In this document: piece after piece, positions 31,247-40,529 of the stretch
Position numbering within the stretch: position 1 is the stretch's first letter
How the letters are laid out: each line of letters opens with the position of its first letter
The notes under the pieces: generated by a model
Databases searched by the model: none
What the model saw: the letters and a program-made list of their open reading frames with translations, nothing else
What the model was told of the DNA's origin: nothing
Made by a program: the position numbers and the translations under genes
Source of the DNA: Dictyobacter vulcani
GTDB lineage: Bacteria; Chloroflexota; Ktedonobacteria; Ktedonobacterales; Ktedonobacteraceae
NCBI RefSeq assembly: GCF_008974265.1
Contig: NZ_BKZW01000004.1
Location: 1 to 64,000 of the forward strand
Direction of reading: 5' to 3'
Length of the DNA stretch: 64,000 nucleotides

Positions 31247-34141
31247 TTACACCAGCAGCGGAAGGGTGATGATGAAGCGGCTGCCTTCTCCAGGAATGCC
31301 GCTACTCTGCACGGAGATGCTGCCACCGTGCAGGCGTAAAAATTCGGCGACGATATAGAGTCCGAGGCCGATGCCGCTGGTCTGGCTGTTGCCGATGTTG
31401 TGGGCGCGGTAGAAGCGTTCGAAGAGGTGGTCCTGGGCATCGAGTGGGACGCCAATACCTTTGTCGGCGATGACTATCTCGATGGTTGGGGCATCATGAC
31501 CCGCTGGAGGCTGCGCCAGCGTGATGGTGATCGGACCTCCCAATGGACTGTATTTGATGGCGTTCTGGAGCAGGTTGACGAAGATCTGTTGCAGGCGGGC
31601 GCGGTCTCCACGTAGTCGGTAAGGCGCTGGCGCTGGTTGGATGATACAGTTGATCTGGTGGTTGGTGGCGGTCATACTGTATTTTGCGACCATGGCGGCA
31701 GTGATTTCGGCGATATCGAGGTCTTCAGCATTGAGTTCGATCTGGCCACGGTTAATATGGGTGACCTCTAGAAACGTATTGACGATATTGGTGAGCTGGC
31801 GTGCCTGCTCTTCGATGTAGAAAATACTTTCGTCGAGCCGCTCCTTGAGCTCTGGCGCGACCTCGGCGGTCCGGTTGAGGATGCGCGACATCATCTGGCT
31901 GTGGGCCAGGACGACAGTGAGGGGAGTGCGGAACTCATGGGCGGTGATCGCCAGAAATTCGTCTTTGAGCGCGTTGGATTCGCGCATACTGGCTTCATTG
32001 GTGCGTGCGATCTCGGCTTCCTGTTGCCAGCGGGTCTGCTCGATTGCCATTCCAGCAAACTGGGCGATGCCTTCGATCACTGCCATATCCCAGGCGTTGA
32101 ATTCCAGGATCGGTAGGGGGCGTGTCGTCTGTGGACCCTGGTCAACCGGGCTTTTGTGCCGGGTTGAGCGGTCCAGCAGCATGATGCCGAGGAGTTGCTT
32201 GTTATGGGTGATAGGCGTGGCCAGGACCAGGGTATGCATGATGATGCCCCCGCTATCCTCGTTTGAATCTATGACCTGGTCACGACTGACCAGGGTCGCA
32301 TGTCCTTCCCGCATCTGTTCGTGCAGTCCTGCATATTGCGTGTTCGCGGGCGTCAACCATTGGTTTTGTTCTTCAAGCCAGGGGCCAAGCTCGTCTTGAT
32401 TGAAACCGATGGATAGCAAGGGGCTAAAGCTCTGCTGCTGTTCATGATACATTTGTACGACGCCGCGCTCGCTGTTGAGGGCGGTCAGGGTCATGGCCAG
32501 GACGCGGTAGAGGATCTCTTTGATGTCGGTAATACCTGAGACGGCTTCAGCCGCGTGGAGCATGGTTTCGAGGGCGAGGCGTATTCTCCTCTCGGCGCGG
32601 ACCTGTTCGGTGATGTCGCGAAAGGCGCTGACAATGCCGATCTTGTTTTTGTCGTTGTCCAGCAAGGGCTCGATATTGACCTCGATCGCGTGTTCGCTCC
32701 CGTCGTGGCTTTTATGGAGATAGCGCTCGCCGCGGACACGTTCGCCATGCAGGGCGCGAGTGAGTGGAAACTGCTCGCTGTCCAGTGGTCGACCGGAGAG
32801 GGTGTAGGCGGGATGTTGTTCCAGATAGGTGGCGAGCTGCTTTTTGGTCTGGCGGGAGAGGCCGATGAAGCGGGTCGCATTGTCGTTACTCAGCACCACT
32901 TTGCCGCTGGCATCAAACACGACCAGGCCTTCACTCATGGCGTTGAAGACCGCGTCCAGTGTGTTGGCGCGTTCATTCGCCAGGGCTTCCGCCCGTCGAG
33001 CCTCGGTCAGATTATGGGCCTTCTCAATTGCCAGGGCGCAGTGGGCGGCAATATCCTGGGCGAAGGCCACGTAGCCTGATGAGGGTGGTTTGCTGGTGCT
33101 GTGATAATTGACAAAGGCAAAGCCAACGCAGCGTTTCTCCGTAAATGGTATCCATTCTTTGCCAGGTTGCTGGGTGCCACCGACGAGCAAGGGAATGATC
33201 AACACGTTCTCCAACTGGTGATACTGGAACCAGTCGCGCTCGGCAGTACTGAGTTGCTCGCACTGGACAAACTGTGGAGCCTGATTTTTGATGGCGTTGC
33301 CACAATGGACAAAACTGGCCAGGTTTGCATCCGGAACCTGCACGCCCCGCAAGCGCCTGGATGGTGCGCTGAGCTTCAGTTGATTTTTCTCTAACAACGC
33401 GATTATTGCGTGCTCGCTATGCAGTCCATGGGCCAGATGCTCAGAGGCAATTTCCAATACTCGCGGCAATTCCTCGCCCGAATTGACTGCCATCGCCACC
33501 TGATAAATGGATTGTGCTCTTTCAATTAAGCGCTCAGCCCGGTTGCGCTCGCTCTGGGCTTCTTGATATAGACGTGCATTATCGATCGCCACCGCGGCCT
33601 GTTGTCCAATGGCACGCGCCAGTTGTTGTTGGTCCATTGTAAATTTGGTCGTGGCCCCTGGATTATCCAGGCACATCATACCCACAGGCCGATTTTCCCG
33701 GATCAGGGCGACCAGCAGTACTGAGCGCACAAAAAATTTCTCGGCCAGTGGTTGGAGTGAGCTTTCCGTGGAGAGGTCATCGACGATCAGTAGCCCGTTT
33801 TGGGCTAGCAACCGTTCGATGACAGGATTATGAAACGCAATCGAGCTATGGTGCCACATGCGGTCCGCGACCTGCAACACCTTACTCTTGAGATTCTGGG
33901 TCGACATATGGTAGGCCGAAGGCTGAAATTTGCTCTGAGCTTCATCGAGTAACCAGACCGCACACCGCGAGAGCTCGCAGACTTCTGTTGCCCGTTTCAC
34001 CAGCACCTGTAAGATACGCGTCGTATCCAGAGAAGAAGCCAGCAACTCTGACAATTCCCGCAACAACTCGCTTTCCCGCAACGCTTTGAGCAGCCGCGTA
34101 TGCTCCTGACTGTTGGTAGATGCTGGGCTTTTACTTCGCAT
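31247..34141 (-). CDS. Multi-sensor histidine kinase (GAF-GAF-PAS-GAF-HisKA-HATPase)
   Basis: The 964-residue cytosolic protein has GAF-like domains at about 33-193, 213-375 and 530-705, a PAS domain at about 394-515 (VFNAMSEGLVVFDASGKVVLSND), HisKA with ITAHEFRTP (His735) and a HATPase with NLLQNAIKYSP, DKGIGVP and GIGLGLYI. It should autophosphorylate in response to small-molecule or redox signals through the GAF/PAS array. No response regulator or receiver domain is nearby. AGAGG lies eight bases before the ATG. Convergent with the acyltransferase gene. Confidence 0.92.
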   Translation of the reverse strand: MRSKSPASTNSQEHTRLLKALRESELLRELSELLASSLDTTRILQVLVKRATEVCELSRCAVWLLDEAQSKFQPSAYHMSTQNLKSKVLQVADRMWHHSSIAFHNPVIERLLAQNGLLIVDDLSTESSLQPLAEKFFVRSVLLVALIRENRPVGMMCLDNPGATTKFTMDQQQLARAIGQQAAVAIDNARLYQEAQSERNRAERLIERAQSIYQVAMAVNSGEELPRVLEIASEHLAHGLHSEHAIIALLEKNQLKLSAPSRRLRGVQVPDANLASFVHCGNAIKNQAPQFVQCEQLSTAERDWFQYHQLENVLIIPLLVGGTQQPGKEWIPFTEKRCVGFAFVNYHSTSKPPSSGYVAFAQDIAAHCALAIEKAHNLTEARRAEALANERANTLDAVFNAMSEGLVVFDASGKVVLSNDNATRFIGLSRQTKKQLATYLEQHPAYTLSGRPLDSEQFPLTRALHGERVRGERYLHKSHDGSEHAIEVNIEPLLDNDKNKIGIVSAFRDITEQVRAERRIRLALETMLHAAEAVSGITDIKEILYRVLAMTLTALNSERGVVQMYHEQQQSFSPLLSIGFNQDELGPWLEEQNQWLTPANTQYAGLHEQMREGHATLVSRDQVIDSNEDSGGIIMHTLVLATPITHNKQLLGIMLLDRSTRHKSPVDQGPQTTRPLPILEFNAWDMAVIEGIAQFAGMAIEQTRWQQEAEIARTNEASMRESNALKDEFLAITAHEFRTPLTVVLAHSQMMSRILNRTAEVAPELKERLDESIFYIEEQARQLTNIVNTFLEVTHINRGQIELNAEDLDIAEITAAMVAKYSMTATNHQINCIIQPAPAPYRLRGDRARLQQIFVNLLQNAIKYSPLGGPITITLAQPPAGHDAPTIEIVIADKGIGVPLDAQDHLFERFYRAHNIGNSQTSGIGLGLYIVAEFLRLHGGSISVQSSGIPGEGSRFIITLPLLV

Positions 34142-34418
34142 AAATCAGACCTCTTCAGGAAAATGCTTTTAGGGCATAGAGAGTGCAAATATTCATCGCA
34201 AACAAAGTCGCCAGAAATGTAGGTAGAGGTTATTTTCTCTAGTTGAGTCAAAGTGTAGCAGATGAATCGATGTCGCGTCAAGAAATGTGTTCCGCCATCG
34301 TAACGGCAGCCTTCACGGCTGCGAGCATGTTATAATGGCAGCACTCGCGTCTCTGGTGGCGCGAGATAGCTGGCGTGTAGCGTTTTCTTGCGCGTATTTT
34401 GTAAGTGACGGAGTTTGT

Positions 34419-35255
34419 ATGGCGGTTAGTATTGGTATTGAGCATGCTACGAATGAGTGGCGAACCTGTCTGGTGGAGGATGAGGCGGTGCTGGAGTGTC
34501 GAACATTTGCGGCTGTGACGGCGCTTGAGGAGTATCTTCAGCAGACCTGTGGCTGCTATCCTGAGGTGAGTATTGCGCTCTCGACGCCGTTTGAAACAGC
34601 GTTCTCTTCACATCCACATGAGTCGCTGGCGGCTACACCTCTGGCAGGCTTTCTGGCTGACCTGTGCTCTCTTTCGCAACGCGTCTTTGTGCTGCCTTCG
34701 GTTCGCCATCTGGCTACGGTTCCGCCATATCGTTTGCTCTTGCGACCCGGACTGGGGAGAGCGGACATGCTATGCATCGTGGCTTTGCTGCTCTATCGTA
34801 TGCGCAAGCAGGATGCAGGCTGGTCGGAGCTGAATTTTTGCTGCCTGGAATTGCGTGCCGCGTCCTATCGACTGGTGGTGCTACGCAATGGTCAGATCGT
34901 GGATGGCAATGGGGAATGGGTGGCGCTGAATGGTCCTGCGGATCTGCAGAAGCAGGCTCTCCTTGAGCAATTGACCAGGGATCTGGCGGCGATGCTGGCG
35001 ATTCATCAGTTGGAAGATGTGGTGTTGCTTTCCCGGACCGAGGCTGAGCGTAAGGATGCTGTGCTGGAATATTTCGCGGATCGCTATCAGTTTTTTCTGT
35101 TTCCACACAGCGAGACCGAACCAGCTGGCTTTGAGGTTGCCCGGGGCGCTGCCATACTTGCCCATGGACTTAGCTGGTCCGGTCTCGCTTCAGAGGTGGT
35201 GCAGCAGTTATTTGCCGCCGCGCCGTATGCGCAGACCCTCAATCAGCACCGTTAA
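34419..35255 (+). CDS. DUF1464-like protein (possible ASKHA-fold kinase relative)
   Basis: The ATG at 34419 is preceded by GGAG five bases upstream, so it is preferred over an earlier in-frame ATG at 34287. The 278-residue product begins MAVSIGIEHATNEWRTCLVE, like the phosphate-1 loop of actin/hexokinase-fold proteins. It goes on with PPYRLLLRPGLGRADMLCIVALLLYRM and LVVLRNGQIVDGNGEW, similar to the pattern of DUF1464, a mostly archaeal family related to carboxylate kinases. No catalytic assignment is safe. Its end overlaps the convergent YihY gene by 48 bases. Confidence 0.55.
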   Translation: MAVSIGIEHATNEWRTCLVEDEAVLECRTFAAVTALEEYLQQTCGCYPEVSIALSTPFETAFSSHPHESLAATPLAGFLADLCSLSQRVFVLPSVRHLATVPPYRLLLRPGLGRADMLCIVALLLYRMRKQDAGWSELNFCCLELRAASYRLVVLRNGQIVDGNGEWVALNGPADLQKQALLEQLTRDLAAMLAIHQLEDVVLLSRTEAERKDAVLEYFADRYQFFLFPHSETEPAGFEVARGAAILAHGLSWSGLASEVVQQLFAAAPYAQTLNQHR

Positions 35256-36467
35256 GACTGATCCTGCCACCACGCCAATCGTGGTGGCCATTTTACCAGA
35301 TTGAGTTTTTTTTTCCTTTTCCTTGCGTTGCTTCTGATCTTGCTGAATCTGGGGACGCATGATGCGTTCCTGCTTCTCCAGATTTTTGCGCTGGTTTTTT
35401 TCTTCTTCGTGGCGTGTATGCGCGATATGGGCATAGTCTGCCTGCTCGGTCGGCTTGGAATTGATATGACTGTCCGCTTCGGCGTCTGGTCTGTCCTGAT
35501 TCAATTTGCCGCCCATGGTACTGACGAAGGTGCCCAGATCATTGGGAAGTGGGCGTACATTCTCGAAGAAGAAGGCGTTGACTTCGGCTCCTAACATCAG
35601 GATGACTGCGAAGTAGTAGAAGAAGGCCAGCAGCACGATGGCTAAACCGATCTGTCCCTGGTAGGTTCCCAGCAGGTTGGAAGTATAGAGCGGGAACAGG
35701 GAGATAAAGATTTCCAGTAGAATGGCGGCTACGATGGCTCCCTGCCAGCTGTTGCGTGGATTAATACGCTGATTGGGGACGATAACATAGATGGCCTCAA
35801 ACAGTAAAAACGCGGACACCAGACCGCCCGCATAACCTCCTAGCTGGATGATGAAGCCGTTAGCGGCTACCGTTGAGAGGAAAGGGATCGCTTTCATGGA
35901 AGGATTCTGGCTGACAATGTGCAGGATGGTTGCGGGTAGTGCGGCCGCAAAAACCATAATTGGAACCAGCACGGTAAAGATCAGCATCATCATGATGGCG
36001 ATGAGGTTTTTTTTCACGAATGTTCGTGGGCGTACGCGGTAGACGATATCCAGGCTACCTTCAATGGCGACGAAGAGTCGTGAACCACCAAAGACGGCCA
36101 GCAGAACGGCGATAATGGCCAGAAAACCGGCCGATTTGGCCAGCCTGTCGGTGACGCTCTGGACCAGATCTTGCTGGACCGATTGTAATCCCGGGATGGC
36201 TTTCAAGGCGCTCAGGATCGCTGTGCTGTGCTGTTGTCCGGGAATCAGGGTTAAGACGAAGCCCAGGATGGCTACCAGCGCGATGGCAATGGGCAGCATC
36301 GCGGTCAACAGGCTGTAGGCGAGGGCGCCTGCGAATGTCGTGGCCCAGTCGTTGCCAAACTTCTTGAAAAATTGCTGGAAAGATTTGGCTTTTTTTGGCG
36401 CTTCTGAGATTATTCCAGTTGCTTTGTCTTTGAGCGATTCGCTCTCCGTATGGGTTTCACTTGCCAT
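35208..36467 (-). CDS. YihY/BrkB family inner-membrane protein
   Basis: The start is the ATG at 36465-36467 with GGAGGTG seven bases upstream. The 419-residue product has the YihY pattern: FFKKFGNDWATTFAGALAYSLLTAMLPIAIAL near residue 32, LFVAIEGSLDIVYRVRPRTFVKKNLIAIMMM, several membrane helices, and NSWQGAIVAAILLEI. A charged, Lys/Gln-rich tail and one more hydrophobic segment at the C terminus (ATTIGVVAGSVLTVLI) are unusual. The family (once misnamed RNase BN) has no settled function; transport or envelope roles are proposed. Confidence 0.88.
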   Translation of the reverse strand: MASETHTESESLKDKATGIISEAPKKAKSFQQFFKKFGNDWATTFAGALAYSLLTAMLPIAIALVAILGFVLTLIPGQQHSTAILSALKAIPGLQSVQQDLVQSVTDRLAKSAGFLAIIAVLLAVFGGSRLFVAIEGSLDIVYRVRPRTFVKKNLIAIMMMLIFTVLVPIMVFAAALPATILHIVSQNPSMKAIPFLSTVAANGFIIQLGGYAGGLVSAFLLFEAIYVIVPNQRINPRNSWQGAIVAAILLEIFISLFPLYTSNLLGTYQGQIGLAIVLLAFFYYFAVILMLGAEVNAFFFENVRPLPNDLGTFVSTMGGKLNQDRPDAEADSHINSKPTEQADYAHIAHTRHEEEKNQRKNLEKQERIMRPQIQQDQKQRKEKEKKTQSGKMATTIGVVAGSVLTVLIEGLRIRRGGK

Positions 36468-36735
36468 GAAAACACCTCCATGCTTGGGTCTGCTGTTTCG
36501 TATTATAGATTGATGATTGTAATTTCTGATACTGCTCCCAGTAAAAAATACTGACATAATACCTGTGTTGATAACATTGCCTGAAATTTTTTTGATGGAA
36601 GGGCCATGAAATTTTTCTTTCTGATCTATATTATTCACGCGTGATGCCATAGGTGCGTTTCATTGTGGAGTGGAATAGCGTATAGTATAGGGACATGTAA
36701 AAGTTCTAGCTAGCATTGAGTAGAAAAAGAAGAAA

Positions 36736-37020
36736 ATGAGTTCGCGACCACCTAAACCGTTTGTCTCTTTATTATGGGATGTGGTCCGCTTTGGGGTGCG
36801 GACCTTCTGGCAAAGTAGTGCCAATCCTGCGCGACCGCTGCTGCAGCGCCAGCAGGCGCTGGCTGTGCTGGAGCTTCCGGCGAATGCGACTCCGGAACAA
36901 ATTAAGCGGCGTTATCGCAAACTGGCGAAACGCCACCACCCTGATTGTGGTGGTGATCCCAAAGAGATGCAGCGCATTATCACTGCCTACGAATATCTAC
37001 GCAAAGAGCAAGCTCGCTGA
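36736..37020 (+). CDS. Minimal J-domain protein
   Basis: The 94-residue product is almost only a J domain: ALAVLELPANATPEQIKRRYRKLAKRHHPDCGGDPKEMQRIITAYEYL with the HPD motif at about residues 73-75 and a basic helix II. The 30-residue lead contains WDVVRFGVRTFWQ. J domains stimulate DnaK ATPase; with no client domain, it may target DnaK to one site or act as a co-chaperone regulator. Its last codons form the left arm of the terminator that follows. Confidence 0.85.
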   Translation: MSSRPPKPFVSLLWDVVRFGVRTFWQSSANPARPLLQRQQALAVLELPANATPEQIKRRYRKLAKRHHPDCGGDPKEMQRIITAYEYLRKEQAR

Positions 37021-37043
37021 TGTCTGCCTGCTTGCTCTTTTTT
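37003..37043. terminator. Terminator overlapping the 3' ends of convergent genes
   Basis: Perfect stem AAAGAGCAAGC/GCTTGCTCTTT with a 16-base loop, followed by TTTTTT. The left arm is inside the J-domain coding sequence and the right end reaches the stop of the convergent zinc-ribbon gene. Confidence 0.8.
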
Positions 37044-37779
37044 ACGGCAGGCGTGCTCCACAGGTGTTGCAGAAGCGTTTGCCGGAACGAATACGTGCCC
37101 CGCATTGATCACAAAAGATTGTTTCAAGATGGCTTGCTGGTGGTTGATAGACTGGCGTTGCCGGTTGTTGCTGCTGCGCTGGCGGCTGATAGACTGGCGT
37201 CGCTGGCGGTTGCTGCTGTGCCGGTGGTTGATAGACTGGCGTTCCTGACTGTTGCGGCTGTGCAGATGTTCCATCTGCAGCTGTTTTCTGTTGCGTGCCC
37301 GCTTCCTGTACCGACTGGATTGTGCCCTGGATGGTTTTCGCGGCCTTCACTGCCATTCCACCCAGCGTGGTTGCGATCTTAATGCCCTTTGCGATATCAT
37401 CCATATCCTTCTGCAACCGATGGGTCGGGGGTAGCATGGTTGAATCCGACACCTTGTTGAAATGGTTCGGACCAATCTGCAGGCCGGCCTCATCGGAATC
37501 CAACTGAGCCTGTTCGCTTCCACCATGATCAAATTGCAGCAATATCACCAGATTCTGCTGGCTATAGCTTCCCTCCAGCTTCGTCTCCGGAGCCGCCGAA
37601 GAAACCTGCTGTCCCTTCATCAAAGACTGGGCGGCATTGACGGCCCGGCTGCGATTTTGCGTTGTCAGCACAAATCGCCCGGTTGTTTGTAACGTCAGGC
37701 GATCGATGCGCGACGTAAAGTAATCCAGGCCAACACCAGAGCTATGCACGCACTCATATTGGCCGCTGATAGGCTTCAT
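37042..37779 (-). CDS. Protein with C-terminal zinc ribbon and PVYQPPAQQQ repeats
   Basis: The ATG at 37777-37779 is chosen because AGGGGG lies upstream. The 245-residue product has an N-terminal beta-rich domain, an amphipathic middle, four tandem copies of a TPVYQPPAQQQ-like motif near residues 180-220, and a zinc ribbon FCDQCGARIRSGKRFCNTCGARLP at the end. It is not recognised as a known family; the mix suggests a protein-interaction platform. The DNA coding the repeats is itself a tandem array and may vary in copy number. Confidence 0.75.
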   Translation of the reverse strand: MKPISGQYECVHSSGVGLDYFTSRIDRLTLQTTGRFVLTTQNRSRAVNAAQSLMKGQQVSSAAPETKLEGSYSQQNLVILLQFDHGGSEQAQLDSDEAGLQIGPNHFNKVSDSTMLPPTHRLQKDMDDIAKGIKIATTLGGMAVKAAKTIQGTIQSVQEAGTQQKTAADGTSAQPQQSGTPVYQPPAQQQPPATPVYQPPAQQQQPATPVYQPPASHLETIFCDQCGARIRSGKRFCNTCGARLP

Positions 37780-38429
37780 AACAATTAACCCCCTGCCATT
37801 CAATCATGTGAGCGGCGTTCACGATTGTTTTTAATAGGCCTGATAACATGTATCCATGCTTAAACGTACGTATACTATAACATCAATTCTCACAGCAATG
37901 TTCCCGGTGCCAATTCGTGTCCCAACCCGGTTAAATCTTATTCAAAGGTCCTGTTTTGGGATGGGAAGGTCTTGCATATATTGCTGTCTTCCAATATGAT
38001 ACGTAACGCATTGGACTCATGGAATACTTTTTGACGATTCAATGTTTTTGACATATGCTATGAGCCATTCAAGCAGTGGGTGGGTTGAGTCGATCAGGAC
38101 TCATTGATGTGGCTTTCTGGCACGCTATATAGTCCGAAAGTATAGTCTAGCCATGATTTTCTTCCATATGCGTCTATGTAAGGGTATCCTGTACGAAAAT
38201 ATGTGTCTGTAAAAATTTGTCAGGCAGGTTGCTCATTGCACCATTATTCGCATCGTTATAATTTCCGCTTTCATTTTTGGGATCAGGAATAAACCAGAAT
38301 AGACTCTATCGAAAAAAGCAATTTTATTAGCCGTTAGAACTTTTGGTCTAATCGTATCTTGACTTTCAGGAATGAAGGCTGTATGCTGAATAAGCAATCA
38401 AAGCATTCTGAAGAGAGGTATAAGGGTAG
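37780..38429. other. Intergenic region upstream of gyrB
   Basis: A 650-base AT-rich spacer between divergent genes with no gene seen. At 37801-37833 it carries a hairpin whose arm GGCGTTCACGATTG plus T run is shared with 52906-52932. The gyrB ribosome site (GAGAGG/AAGGG) lies just before 38430. Confidence 0.45.
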
Positions 38430-40526
38430 ATGTTTCGTTCCCCCAATGCACTCCCTCCCGTGCAAGCTGAGTCGGATGCTACGCATGAGCAACTTTCTCT
38501 CTTTGCTACGCGGAGAACAGGTGAACAAGCTGAAGATATGATTTCAAATAAATTAGAAGTGAAACAAGCGACACGCACAAAGAAGAGTGCCACCACGTAT
38601 TCGTCGGCAGATATCCAGGTTCTTGAAGGGATTGCTGCCATTCGACATCGCCCGGGAATGTATATTGGCTCCACGTCTATCTCTGGTCTGATTCATCTGA
38701 TCTGGGAGGCATTGGATAATGCCGTAGACGAGGCGGTGGCGGGTTATGGTAAAAATATTTGGGTGCAAATTGATCAAGCGGGTTGGGTGACGGTTCGGGA
38801 TGAGGGGCGCGGTATGCCGTTTGATCCGATGCTCTATCAGGGCGAGTATTTACCAGCGGCAACGGTTATTTTGACGGTCCCTCACTCTGGTGGTAAGTTT
38901 GCTGAGGGCGCGTATAAGACGGCTGGTGGCTTGCATGGTGTGGGTTCTACGGTCATTAATGCGCTATCAGAGCAGTTGGAGTTGACGATCTGGAAGGATG
39001 GTCAGCAGTTTTATCAGACGTTCAGTCAGGGTGTGGCGCAGCCGCACGAGATCACTGCCTGTGATCCGAAGTTGCATGGTACGCAGATGCGCTGGCTCTA
39101 CGACAGCACCATCTTTGATCCCGATGTCTATTATTCGCTGGAGTCACTGGAGAGCCGTCTGAAGGCGGCGACCTACCTGAATCGTGGCGTGACGTTCCAT
39201 CTTAATGCCTGGGACGATGCGACGAACGAGCAGGTTGAACATGTCTTTTATTCGCGCGATGGTCTCCCTGACTATGTGCGCGACCTGGCTACCAGCACCA
39301 GTACGCCGCTATTCAAAAACGTGCTCAGTATCACCAAAGATCGTGATGAGGTGCGTATCGAGGTAGCGCTACAGCCGACAACAGGCTACAAAATCTCGAT
39401 GTATAGCTATGCGAACGCGGTCCGTACTCGCGATGGCGGTGTGCATGAGACTGGTTTCAAGGCGGCTTTAACCAAGGTTATCAACGACTACGCCTTGAAA
39501 TGGAATATTATCCGTAATCGTGAGCGCGACGGCTTCCGGCCTGAGGTGATTCAGCAGGGCTTGAATGTGGTGATCTCGGTCAAGTTGACCAATCCTCAAT
39601 TCCAGGGTCAGACCAAAGATCGCTTGAATAATGCGCCGGTTGAAGGTATGGTGCGCTCGGTGGTGGATGAGGGACTCAAGGATTGGTTTGAGTCGAATGT
39701 CGGTATCGGCAAGGAATGGCTGAAGCGCATCCAGCAGATGCAGAAGGCCCGCAATGAGGCGCAACTGGTTGAGGAACTGGCCCGCGCTGGTACCAAGAAA
39801 AGTGGCGAGCTGATCGATACAACGCTGTCGAAGAAGTTTTTGCGCTGCAATACCAATGATCCTTCGCGTGCCGAACTCTTTATCGTAGAGGGTGACTCGG
39901 CCGGTGGTAGTGCCGGTCAGGGACGTTTCTCAGAGTTCCAGGCGATCCTGAAGCTGAAGGGTAAGCCGCTCAACGTAGCCAAGGCTGATCTGAAGAGTAT
40001 CGTTGAGAATGAAGAGATTCGTACCATCATCAACGTGCTTGGCACCGGGACGCGTGACTTTTTCGATATCAGTGGCCTCAAATTTAATCGCGTCATTATC
40101 GCGACCGACGCTGACGTTGATGGTCTGCACATCCAGTGTCTGCTGCTGACCCTATTCCATCAGGAATTCAGCGATCTGATCGAGCTTGGACATATTTATA
40201 TTGCCTGTCCGCCGCTCTACTCGGTGAAATATAAAAATAAAGTACACTGGCTGCTGGATGATGATGCCCGGCTTCAATTTGTGCGTGTGCATCCCGATGC
40301 GCAGAACCTTGAGTTCAAGCGCTTTAAAGGTCTGGGAGAAATGAATCCCAAAGAGTTGCGCGACACCACCATGGATCCTGCGCGCCGCATGCTCAAGCGC
40401 GTCACCATGGAAGATGGCATTCTGGCCGCCAAACTGGTCGCGGAACTGATGGAAGACAAAAATGCGGAGCGGAGACGCACATTCCTGGCTGAACATTCCC
40501 GCAAAATTAAGGAACTGGACGTATAA
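38430..40526 (+). CDS. gyrB: DNA gyrase (type IIA topoisomerase) subunit B
   Basis: The 698-residue product has about 60 extra N-terminal residues, then the GHKL ATPase: LIWEALDNAVDEA with Glu93 and Asn97, RDEGRGMP (124-129) and GGLHGVGSTVINAL. The TOPRIM domain has EGDSAGGSAGQGR from Glu487 and DADVDG at 560-565. It supplies ATP-driven strand passage. An internal ATG at residue 37 could also start the protein. The stop is three bases before the subunit A gene. Gyrase versus topoisomerase IV cannot be fully settled by sequence alone. Confidence 0.93.
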   Translation: MFRSPNALPPVQAESDATHEQLSLFATRRTGEQAEDMISNKLEVKQATRTKKSATTYSSADIQVLEGIAAIRHRPGMYIGSTSISGLIHLIWEALDNAVDEAVAGYGKNIWVQIDQAGWVTVRDEGRGMPFDPMLYQGEYLPAATVILTVPHSGGKFAEGAYKTAGGLHGVGSTVINALSEQLELTIWKDGQQFYQTFSQGVAQPHEITACDPKLHGTQMRWLYDSTIFDPDVYYSLESLESRLKAATYLNRGVTFHLNAWDDATNEQVEHVFYSRDGLPDYVRDLATSTSTPLFKNVLSITKDRDEVRIEVALQPTTGYKISMYSYANAVRTRDGGVHETGFKAALTKVINDYALKWNIIRNRERDGFRPEVIQQGLNVVISVKLTNPQFQGQTKDRLNNAPVEGMVRSVVDEGLKDWFESNVGIGKEWLKRIQQMQKARNEAQLVEELARAGTKKSGELIDTTLSKKFLRCNTNDPSRAELFIVEGDSAGGSAGQGRFSEFQAILKLKGKPLNVAKADLKSIVENEEIRTIINVLGTGTRDFFDISGLKFNRVIIATDADVDGLHIQCLLLTLFHQEFSDLIELGHIYIACPPLYSVKYKNKVHWLLDDDARLQFVRVHPDAQNLEFKRFKGLGEMNPKELRDTTMDPARRMLKRVTMEDGILAAKLVAELMEDKNAERRRTFLAEHSRKIKELDV

Positions 40527-40529
40527 GAG

